Part shown: positions 11,364-19,808 of the stretch, piece by piece
Numbering within the stretch: position 1 is the first letter of the stretch
Layout: each line of letters opens with the position of its first letter
From: Paramacrobiotus metropolitanus
Taxonomy: Eukaryota; Tardigrada; Eutardigrada; Parachela; Macrobiotidae
Length of the DNA stretch: 64,000 nucleotides
Assembly (NCBI RefSeq): GCF_019649055.1
Contig: NW_026570277.1
Coordinates: 682,001-746,000 of the forward strand
Direction: 5' to 3'
Notes under the pieces: model-generated
The model's input: only the letters and a program-made list of their open reading frames with translations
Told to the model about the DNA's origin: nothing
Database searches by the model: none
Program-made: the position numbers and the translations under genes

Positions 11364-11530
11364 CCGACAGCGGTTCTCTGATTTGAATTGATTTGTTTCA
11401 GGCAAAGTTGGCCTGTTATTTGATGTGGAAACCCGACCAGTAAGGCACAGGTCTGTACGGACAGCAAAGCGCACACCACAAGCGGTGAACTGCCTCATTT
11501 GACGTGGATTTCCAGCTTCGGTTTTCGGTA

Positions 11531-11835
11531 CGGTATCTTCAGCGAAGAACCGTGCTGTTTCCTTAGCTGTGCAAGAGTTCAAGAGTTCAGTCGACAGTGT
11601 TCCTCGGTGTGGAGTCTTCAGCGAAGACCCACACTGGTGTCACTGTTACTCGGCAAGGCTTCAGCGAAGCCTAAGCCGTGGGCCACAAGCGGCGAAGCGC
11701 TAAAAGGGGCGCACGGAAAAGACCCGATCAGACTCCTCCAAACTGGAGTAGAGCACCACTACTGTTGCTACGGTAGTCAGCCGGCACAGTAGCATACAAA
11801 AAGCGGGCGGCACAACCGCTACGGAAAAGCGGCAG
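11531..11835 (+). ncRNA. Structured leader RNA: three AGC-loop hairpins and following stems
   Basis: Three hairpins share CTTC-AGC-GAAG tips: 11531-11552, 11607-11634 and 11651-11678. The stems differ in sequence but stay paired (TCTTC/GAAGA, GTCTTC/GAAGAC, GGCTTC/GAAGCC), with a bulged A in the first two and an A-rich internal loop in the third. Further stems follow, including CTCC-AAACT-GGAG and GCCACAAGCGGCGAA. The last word is repeated in the 3' UTR (28331 and 28513). The position between PBS and gag is where dimerisation or packaging signals lie in retroelements (inference). Confidence 0.6.
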
Positions 11836-12224
11836 CGCGGGAACGGACGGTGGAGAAGAATTGGATCATCTGGATCACTTTCCCGTGGAACGGACGGTTA
11901 ACAGGTAGAAAAACCGTTATTAATTACGGGATTGGCTAGTTGGTAAAATTAGCAATTTTCATTGGTCCGTACTGAGCTGAGCGTAGAAGTAGGCGGAGTT
12001 TTGCACACGGCGCGCATGTCTGGCCGTTGACCGTGACGTCAGGCAGATATAAATTTTAAGAGGAGTAACGTGATTGGTCAGTTATTTGAGCTGTGATTGG
12101 TCGAAATTTGAACTGAATAATTTGAGCTAGCGGACCAATAGGAACGAAGTAAACAACGTAAATGGGTATTTTCCGTTGAACTTGAACTGTAATGGGAAAT
12201 TTGATCTGAGATGAGATAATTGAG

Positions 12225-12750
12225 ACGGAAAATGACCTTTTGAGTTTAGACAAAGGAAAAGTGACCTTTGATTGAATTAAGCTAGAAAGTGACCTTTAAC
12301 TTGAATTGAGCCAAAAAGAGACCTTTTGACAGAAATCGAGTTGGAAAGTGACCTTTTGAGTTGAGTTGAATCGGAAAGTGACCTTTAGGACCAGAACGTG
12401 ACCTTTGACTTTGAAAAGTGACCTTTACTGAAAAGCTGGAATTGACCAAATTGACCTATTTAAGTGACCTTTATGATCTGAAACTGAACGGTGACCCTTA
12501 TCGAAGTGAAATTGAACTGAATAGTGGTACAGCGATATCAGCAGATGTAGGATTTCATTCGCAAACGTGTTTCAAACAGTAAAAGCTGTTTCGAAATTTT
12601 GTCCGAAAGTAACCTTTTAGGGCAAATCTCTCGAACTTTTTATCAAAAAAGTGACCTTTAAACAGGACTCCGTCGAAATTTTTCAGTCGAAAAGTGAACT
12701 TTAATAAGGACTTAGAAAAATTTCGGAAGTACAAAGTGACCTTTAGGACA
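12225..12750 (+). promoter_or_regulatory. Leader array of TGACCTTT (AGGTCA half-sites)
   Basis: About 11 exact TGACCT words, nearly all GTGACCTTT, plus several one-base variants, within 525 bp and all in one orientation. Spacing is mostly 20-40 bp, separated by AT-rich linkers. On the opposite strand each reads AAAGGTCA, an extended nuclear-receptor half-site. The same word recurs throughout the rest of the element. Confidence 0.75.
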
Positions 12751-12819
12751 ATTGAATAAACCATACAATAACGTTTGTGTGAGAACAATTGGCAGGAGCG
12801 TCCAAGTTATCCGATCAAC

Positions 12820-14505
12820 ATGGACAAAGACAAAGAAGAACCGACATCCAACAGCAGTCAGGGAAGCAAAAGCTCCCGCAGCTCACAGCAAAGCGCACCG
12901 AACCCGTACAAAAAGGACTTGCACACATACTCACGTCCAGTTGGACATGAGCGGAACACTCGAGCGCCCAAGGCATTCGAGAAGAAGGATTCACGAGGCT
13001 CTGATAGCACTTATCAGAAGGCGCTCGAGGCGGTCGCCGATCAGGAAAGCTCCAGAGACGACCAGAAGCACACTCCCACATTCATGGCGGGAAGTGATCT
13101 GATGAACCAGATAAAGGTCACCGGGGAGGAGAAGTCCACAGAAACAGGAGCGGAAGCAACGGGGGCATCACAGCTGGATGCTACCATCAGCGGAACGAAC
13201 GAGCAGGATAAAAATGCGAACCTGACTCAATCGGAAATGGAAAAGACAAAGGTCACCGAAGAGGAACTGGCCGAACTGGGATTGGATGACCTTTCACTGA
13301 ACGATAAGACCGCAGACGATGACCTTTTTGCAACTCCAATGGTCTCAGATGAATCCAACGAGTCATACTTCACAGATGATGACGCAACGATGAACATGTC
13401 CTTTCAAACTGCAATGAAAGAGGCTGACCGAGCAGAAGAAGTGACCCCGTTTAAGGATATCCCCGAACATTTAATTGACCGGACACAGAATGGAAAGGTT
13501 ATCAATGTACGACCACAGTCACCAAACAGTCCTACGTTAACTCTGAGGAGACGCGTAAGGGAGCTGGAGAATGAACTTGAGGCCACTGAACGTCAAGCGG
13601 ACAAGCGGAAACAGGAGTATCGAGATAGATTATCGACACTCGAAACTCGCTTATTCGAATTGGAACAGCAACAGGGTGACCTCCAGAGCTCCGCAGACGG
13701 TTGGAAAGTCAAATATGAGCGACAAAAGGAAATTGCAGAAGAGTACCTAAAGATGGCAGATGACAGAGAAATGGAAGGTCATCTCGCTGTCAGCGACCTC
13801 AATGAAAGCATGTCGGAAGAGTCAGCGGAAAGGTCACGGCACTTAGCCGAATTGAAGGACGAATGTGACCAGTTACGCCAAAAGGTCATCGAAGCGGAGG
13901 CAAAGCGGGACGAGTATGCGGCTAACTTTGCGGGGGTCACACAACGATTGACAACGCTAGCAACAGAGACCTTCAAACTCAGAAACGATTTGAAGCTACG
14001 AGACGAAGCCTTCAGCACTCTGCAAAGCGAGTCAAAAGGTCATCAGGAACGTGCAGATGAAGCCGAAAGATTACGTAATGAAGCGATTAAAGCGAAACGT
14101 GATGTAAGAGACCTTATGGCATCGGAAGGAGAAAAGTGGAAGGAAGAGATTAAAAAGGTGAACGATGAAAATGAAAAGGTCACCGCAGACGTTCAAAGGG
14201 TCACAAAGGAAGGGCTTAAGTGGCAAAAAGAAGCACGGCGACTGGATACAATGGTCACAACACTGGAGCTGAAGGATAAAGAATGGCAACAACAAGTCGC
14301 TCAGAAGAACCAAGAAGTCACAAGGCTGAACGCTGAATTGCTCGAGATGACCACTACAGCACTGGCGAAGGACGACGAGTTGATTGCAATTAAGGATCAG
14401 GTGAGATCAGCCGCTGGACAATATCAGCAACTTGAAAGGGAAACAACTGAGCTGGTCGAACACATCAAAAAGATGGAACGGGAAAATGAAAAGGTCACCC
14501 AGTAG
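12820..14505 (+). CDS. gag: Gag part 1: disordered N-terminus and long coiled coil
   Basis: The start is ATG 12820 (MDKDKEEPTSNSS), the first good ATG after the leader. Residues 1-240 are charged and probably disordered. About 245-560 is a long heptad-rich coiled coil (for example LRRRVRELENELEATERQ), unusual for a retroelement Gag. The frame stops at TAG 14503, yet the same frame continues for 496 codons and the coiled-coil pattern resumes immediately, so the stop is either a nonsense change or a readthrough site. At least ten AGGTCA/TGACCT words lie in this segment, read in different frames as KVT, DLS or GH. It forms the structural core of the particle by family analogy; the coiled coil probably drives assembly (inference). 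Confidence 0.75.
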   Translation: MDKDKEEPTSNSSQGSKSSRSSQQSAPNPYKKDLHTYSRPVGHERNTRAPKAFEKKDSRGSDSTYQKALEAVADQESSRDDQKHTPTFMAGSDLMNQIKVTGEEKSTETGAEATGASQLDATISGTNEQDKNANLTQSEMEKTKVTEEELAELGLDDLSLNDKTADDDLFATPMVSDESNESYFTDDDATMNMSFQTAMKEADRAEEVTPFKDIPEHLIDRTQNGKVINVRPQSPNSPTLTLRRRVRELENELEATERQADKRKQEYRDRLSTLETRLFELEQQQGDLQSSADGWKVKYERQKEIAEEYLKMADDREMEGHLAVSDLNESMSEESAERSRHLAELKDECDQLRQKVIEAEAKRDEYAANFAGVTQRLTTLATETFKLRNDLKLRDEAFSTLQSESKGHQERADEAERLRNEAIKAKRDVRDLMASEGEKWKEEIKKVNDENEKVTADVQRVTKEGLKWQKEARRLDTMVTTLELKDKEWQQQVAQKNQEVTRLNAELLEMTTTALAKDDELIAIKDQVRSAAGQYQQLERETTELVEHIKKMERENEKVTQ

Positions 14506-15996
14506 GAATCCTTTAAATTGCAGGAACACTTACGAAAGGTCAACTTGGAAAATTCGGACTTAAAGAGAGAAAGGGAAGAACTTCATTTGAGAACTAAACG
14601 ATTGGAAGACGAGAACAAGGCGCTCCAGACGTCTAACAAACACAAAGATGAACAACTCCTACAATACGGAGTTAAAACGGCAACAGTGGAGTCCCCTCCG
14701 CCCAGTTACAGCAAGGCGCATGAAACGGGCACGGGCAAAAGTTTCCACTTTGAAATGCCACTACGAACTGGTACCGGTAAAGGAAGCGTAAAAGCGGAAC
14801 GAGAAGGTGAAAAGGGCAAAGAAGACAAAGAGCCACCTTCGGAAAGTTACCCGCATATGAGTCGAGGTGACCCTTCACAATTTCCCTCGCACTTTGAAAC
14901 AAACGTGTTCATTGATGAAGGGCGACGAGACAGACCCTCCAGCCGGCAGGAGCGCCCTAGGAAATCCCGTTATGGAAAGGCGAGACGAAATCAAAGTGAT
15001 GACGGAAGTAGCGAAGAACATGATGACCAGAGAGCAGAAAATACAGCGGTGCAATTGACAAAAGCACTCAACTCGATGGCCAGGAAAACGCCACTTATGA
15101 CCTTTGACGGCAGTCGTGACACAGTGAGTGGGTGGACACGATTGGTGAAAGAAACCCAAAGGACTTATCAGTTGACGGGCGACCAAATCATGATTGAGAT
15201 AGCCAGCGCAGTGAAAGGTCCTGCAAAAACATGGTTTGAAGGAGAAAAGGACATCGCAGCAGAAGATGGAATCGAATACTCAATAACCGAATGGATGGAC
15301 AAATTTAAAGATGAATACGGTGACCGAGATGAAGAAGTCCTAGGCTTACGTGAGGCCTATGCAAGGAAATTTGAACTCGGAAAAGAATCGCTTGACCAAT
15401 ACTATCAAGCGATGATGCGGTTTAAGGCAAAGAGAATCATTACTGAGAAACAGGCCGTGGGCTTCTTAATCAAAGGATGTAGAGTCGACAATGAGCTCTA
15501 CAAAGCCCTGCGCATACAAAAGTGCAAGACGCCAACGGACGTGAAGGATTTCTTTCGACATTGGGCCACCGGCGAAGAGAAATATAAGGCACCTAAAGGT
15601 CAACGTAACCAGGAATACGTGACCATCCGCCAAGGCCAAGTCGAAAATGTGCCGCAACAGAGAATGGCAGCTGCACCAGTTCAGCAACCAGCTGAATACC
15701 GAGTGGAGACTCCGGTTAGAGAGGTCACGGAAAAAGTGACCTTTATCGACAGTCAGACGGGGCAACCGATAACGTACGCAATGGTAGCGGCGATACAAGC
15801 GGCAGCTCAAGTGAGACCGGTACCTCAGAATGTGGCTCCACCGGCACCACAGAATATGGCCCCTATGAATGTCGTGTTACCACAACAAGGGGGGGGTAAC
15901 GGAAATTTCGGTGGAAATGGATACGGTAATGGAAACTGGAATGGAAGCTTTCAGAATCAAGGGCAAGGTCAAGGCAACTTTCAGCCAAACAGATGA
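14506..15996 (+). CDS. gag: Gag part 2: end of coiled coil and capsid domain
   Basis: In the same frame as part 1. Opens with the last coiled-coil heptads, then a basic linker. From about 15090 to 15600 comes a retrotransposon capsid-type helical domain: MTFDGSRDTVSGWTRLV, AVKGPAKTWFEGE, ITEWMDKFKDEYGD and ESLDQYYQAMMRFK are the usual Gag_pre/retrotrans_gag landmarks. It ends in an Asn/Gly/Gln-rich tract and a TGA at 15994. After the TGA the frame stays open into the zinc knuckle. The capsid domain assembles the particle shell. With parts 1 and 3 this makes an unusually large Gag of more than 1,200 codons. Confidence 0.8.
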   Translation, partial: ESFKLQEHLRKVNLENSDLKREREELHLRTKRLEDENKALQTSNKHKDEQLLQYGVKTATVESPPPSYSKAHETGTGKSFHFEMPLRTGTGKGSVKAEREGEKGKEDKEPPSESYPHMSRGDPSQFPSHFETNVFIDEGRRDRPSSRQERPRKSRYGKARRNQSDDGSSEEHDDQRAENTAVQLTKALNSMARKTPLMTFDGSRDTVSGWTRLVKETQRTYQLTGDQIMIEIASAVKGPAKTWFEGEKDIAAEDGIEYSITEWMDKFKDEYGDRDEEVLGLREAYARKFELGKESLDQYYQAMMRFKAKRIITEKQAVGFLIKGCRVDNELYKALRIQKCKTPTDVKDFFRHWATGEEKYKAPKGQRNQEYVTIRQGQVENVPQQRMAAAPVQQPAEYRVETPVREVTEKVTFIDSQTGQPITYAMVAAIQAAAQVRPVPQNVAPPAPQNMAPMNVVLPQQGGGNGNFGGNGYGNGNWNGSFQNQGQGQGNFQPNR

Positions 15997-16584
15997 AACC
16001 AGAACTATCAGCGGAATCAAGGGTCACGAACAGAGTTCAAGTTCCAGATGATCGACGGATGGGTGGCGAACAACGTACAGATGTGCCAATACTGTATGTA
16101 TGGCAACCACCAGACACAAGGATGCAAATTCGCCAACACACCACCGGAACTGAACCCGAATCTGTTTGCCTTCAGAGAGTGGCAACGTCTTCGCGCAACG
16201 GGCGGATGGCAGCAAGCGGTGGCTAACGGATATGACTTGATTACACAATGGTATCAGGCGAAAGCGAACTTCCAGAATCAGCAAGGAAATGGAAACGGTA
16301 ACTATGGAAATGGAAATGGCGGCGGCCAGAACGGTGGCTACGGCCGTGGTGGCTTTGGCCGCGGTGGCTTCAGAGGAAGGGGCAGAGGCTTCGGCCGCGG
16401 AAATTTCAGAGGAGGCCAGAACAATGGAGGCGGCCAAGGAAACTACCAACAGGGTGGTGGCCAATACAATAACGGCAATGGACAAAACCCTAACCCGGCA
16501 AATGATATTGGGCAACAACAAGGAAATGTGCAGGGCGCGCAACAGGGAGGGGCGCCGGTTCAGGGAAACGGGCAAGATCAGTAG
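15997..16584 (+). CDS. gag: Gag part 3: nucleocapsid zinc knuckle and RGG tail
   Basis: In the same frame, after the TGA. A single CCHC knuckle (C-X2-C-X4-H-X4-C, bases 16084-16125) is followed by a Gly-rich RGG region with GGYGRGGFGRGGFRGRGRG (about 16330-16430) and a Gln/Asn/Gly tail. Both features bind RNA in other nucleocapsid-like proteins. The frame ends at TAG 16582, inside the stem of the frameshift hairpin and 12 bases past the slippery heptamer. This is the layout expected where most ribosomes terminate and a minority shift into pol. Confidence 0.8.
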   Translation, partial: NQNYQRNQGSRTEFKFQMIDGWVANNVQMCQYCMYGNHQTQGCKFANTPPELNPNLFAFREWQRLRATGGWQQAVANGYDLITQWYQAKANFQNQQGNGNGNYGNGNGGGQNGGYGRGGFGRGGFRGRGRGFGRGNFRGGQNNGGGQGNYQQGGGQYNNGNGQNPNPANDIGQQQGNVQGAQQGGAPVQGNGQDQ

Positions 16585-16605
16585 GCACCGGTGAGCCTAC
16601 TGATC
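16563..16605 (+). promoter_or_regulatory. -1 ribosomal frameshift signal joining gag and pol
   Basis: Canonical slippery heptamer GGGAAAC at 16563-16569, positioned G-GGA-AAC in the gag frame. A 6-nt spacer (GGGCAA) follows, then a perfect 11-bp hairpin: GATCAGTAGGC (16576-16586), loop ACCGGTGA, GCCTACTGATC (16595-16605). The loop bases GGTGA (16590-16594) can pair with TCACC at 16620-16624 or 16641-16645, allowing an H-type pseudoknot. Frame -1 from here is exactly the pol frame. Confidence 0.88.
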
Positions 16606-18305
16606 GACCCGACCCTAAATCACCAGATAAAAGGGAAAGGTCACCACTGCAGAATGGTACTGCAGTGAATGTGACCACTGCAACGGCTATAAGGATGCCG
16701 TCAGCGCAAAACGGAACGGCTATATGGATGCCGTCATCGCAAAAAGAAATTGGAGCGGTTATAAGGATACCGCCACAGAATCAAAGGTCACCGCAGAATG
16801 GTACTGCGAGTGGAAACGTTTAAGCGGATAAATGGTCACCGCAGAATGGTACTGCGAGTGGAAACGCGCAACGGGACCAAAGGTCACCGCAGAACGGTAC
16901 TGCGAGTGGAAATTGTCGTGACGGTAGCGCGACACTGCAAAAAGTGCAGCAAAATGAAAGGTCACCGTACTGCAGCGAAGAAGTGTTAGCGCAACGACGC
17001 GCACAACGGAACGCAAAGATTAAACAGGCGTTGCTGAATCAGAAGAAACCGCAGAACGATACTGCGCAAGAGGAAAATGAGCAACATGCGAAATTCCGGA
17101 AATACTTGGCAGAAAATGATAAAGCGAATGAACCAGGTTGCGACTGTTATGGAGAGATAAAGCCAAAGTTCTGGAATTGTTCAGAGGACGAAGAAGAGAA
17201 GTTGATAAGGCAAAAATGGATGGAGCAGAATATCACTAACAGTAAAGACGAAAGGTCACCTTCTGTTGGAAAGGTCCAAGTGAAAGGTCAAGGAGTGAGT
17301 GTGAATGTTAAAGGTCACGACGATAGCGTCGTGTTGAAAGGTCAAGAAACAGACTTGACACTGCGAACAGCGCAGCAAAAGAATAGCGAAACGGCACAAC
17401 AGAACTCCGAAGACTCACTTGTGGATGCAGTAACACTGCAGCAGAAGGAAAGGTGGCAAAAAGTGGCCTACAGACCAAATGAGAATCACGGGATGTGGAT
17501 ACCTGTGACGCCGAAAGCAAAGCTGAAAGCGAGAATGTCACAAGAGGACTACTGGGACATGCAACAGTTGCGAACGCAATGTGAAAGAAAGCGACTGGAA
17601 GAGTTGGTTACCGGGAAACCAGCGCAAAAGTCACCGAACACAGTCCCAGTATTTGACCCAGCTGAATATAAGAAGACATTCGCTGACGCGAATTATCGAC
17701 AAAATGCACCGCCAGAGGATGAACCGCCGAATTATGGAGAAAAAGTCCCCATACAAAAGCTGACAGGTGGCGGATTTGTCATGAAGCGCAACGAAAGGTC
17801 ACAGGACTTAGCGCAAAATGAACAAAAAGGACGGTCAAATGAGATGGCGCAAACGCAACAGAGTAACGCAGTCGAAAGGTCACGGGACTTATCACAAGCA
17901 CTGCAAAAGGATGCAAATGACAAGTCACCAGCCCGAACAGACGGGATGTCTTCGCAAGTTGACCCAACGAAAACGAATAATGAAGTATCTGCAAAAGTGA
18001 TGCAATGGATGACCGAAAAAGGATATGACACGGTTACATACGAAAGGTCACCAGATGAGATGAAAGACAGTGAAGCAGACGAACTGAAGCAAGCCGACCA
18101 AATAACAAGCGAAGTCATCGAGAAGTTGCGAGATAAGCGAAATGAAAACCGTAAAGAGGAACTGATTCATCAGACGATAAATGAAGTGACTAAAGGTCAC
18201 GCGGATAGCACAAAAGCAAATGAGCAAGTGCAGAATGTTAGAAAGGTCACCAGTGGTAAAACGGCCACGGAGAAACAAGTTGACAGGACAAAGCCGCGAA
18301 AATAA
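16569..18305 (+). CDS. pol: Pol N-terminal linker with RSPQNGTA repeats
   Basis: The -1 frame opens at the slippery site and runs, with one TAA at 16821, to TAA 18303. The first 120 codons contain four copies of (R/W)SPQNGTASGN-like peptide, encoded by tandem GTCACCGCAGAATGGTACTG DNA. The rest is hydrophilic, rich in Lys, Glu and Gln, and has no known domain. AGGTCA words are dense here, often read as ERSP or KGH. It may be a spacer between Gag and protease. The in-frame stops fall only in low-complexity sequence. Its function is unknown. Confidence 0.6.
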
Positions 18306-19808
18306 TACGATGTTTGAACTGACGTTCCACACAGGATTGATAAGCTGAGCGAAATATTGAAAGGTCACAGCACTCCAGCTAAAGGACAAGTGTTTCCCGA
18401 TATGGATCCGGGACCAGTATCGCTCATTCCTGTGAAATGTAAGATTCACACCTTGAAGATTCAAAACGGAAAATTGCCCAAGAGAATTGAAGCATACACT
18501 CACGAAGTGAAAGTGGGAGACATAAAGGTCAACGCAATGTTGGACACCGGCGCTGAGACGTCGCTAATCAGCAAACCGTTTTGCGAGAAGAATGGACTTC
18601 ATATGCTCCCACTACCACCAGACAGGCTGGTGCGAATAAATGGAATTAGTGGAACGTCAGGTTTCATGGTGACACACTACTGTGTAGCACCAGTGACCTT
18701 AAGGAAAAAGACCAGCGAACATTCCTTCTACGTCCGACCGAAGTGTGACGACGTACAGGTGTTATTGGGATTCGACTTCTTAGAGAAGAAGTTCGTACTA
18801 ATGGATAATGAAGGCGAAGAAGAAAAAGAAGATGACCCCAAACCAGTCGCCAAGGTTCAAGTCGGAAAGGTCACCGAACTCGTAAAACAGGCGGGAAATG
18901 CTCAAACAGTTAATAAAACGCTAATCCCAGTACCAGAGGCACCGGGAAACGAAAAGAAAGAGATGGCGCAAAAAGAATTGTCAACATTTGAGCAGTTGAA
19001 AGTGATCCAACAGGAGATTGAAAATACATTAAACCGGACAATGCTGCCACAAGAGGGAAGAGAAAAGGTCATCCCAGTACCACAGGCACCGGGAATGACG
19101 AGAGTGCAGCAGAACGAGATTAGCCAACGGATAATCCCGGTACCAGAGGCACCGGAGAAGAAAAGTGAAAGTGGAAAGGTCAAAGAAGTTAACGAAAAGA
19201 AAAAGGAACCGCTTGCGCCGGATATGGATGAGGCGATCATATTTCTCCCGGACGGGAGAAGTATGATCGCAGATGACTGTAAGCAAGGAGACACAGAAAA
19301 AGAAGGTGTTGAAAAAGCTATCCCAGTACCAGAGGCACTGGAAATAAAGACGGCTAAAGTGGGGAAGGATAAAAAGAGTGAAAGGTTACGGGTTTTGAAA
19401 CGAATAGCTGAAGAGGAACAGATGTTTACAAGCGAAATCCGCAACAAGGCACTCGAACAATTGAAAGGTCACCGAACAGAAAAAGAACCAGAGGTCACCG
19501 AAATATCCTCGGAGGATAAAAGCGTGACCCCAGTCGAATGTGAACAAGAAGCCACAGCACGGGAAGATGTTAATCCGCAAACGAGTCAAAGGATATTAAC
19601 TCCAGAAGAACGAGCCAGGAGTTGTCACCACGGTTACTTTGAGGATCCGTGTAGAATACAACCTCAATGGGAATGTGCTGAATGTCGTGAAAATGCCTCC
19701 CAAGATGACCTTTCAGAATGGCCGAAATGTAATGCCGCATTAGCAGACCTCAAAGGTCATGCCCAAAAGGAAGTAAAAAGTATCATGCGGACAAACGAAA
19801 TGTGGTAG
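18306..19808 (+). CDS. pol: Pol: aspartic protease with PVPEAPG-repeat tail
   Basis: In the same frame as the linker, after a second stop (TGA 18315). The retropepsin core is at about 18480-18800: the MLDTGAETSLIS active-site loop (DTG at 18543), the NGISGTSGF flap region, and VQVLLGFDFLEKK, matching the ILG-D/N-F strand. It cleaves Gag-Pol into mature products by family knowledge. The tail holds four copies of IPVPEAPG-like peptide (about 18930, 19075, 19135, 19325), and a Cys/His cluster (CHHGYFEDPCR...CAEC) lies near 19620-19700. The frame closes with TAG 19806, yet continues open into the RT segment. Confidence 0.8.

Noticed and set aside
15994-15996. TGA as selenocysteine
   Set aside because: No reason for Sec between an Asn/Gly tract and the knuckle, and no SECIS-like structure was noted.
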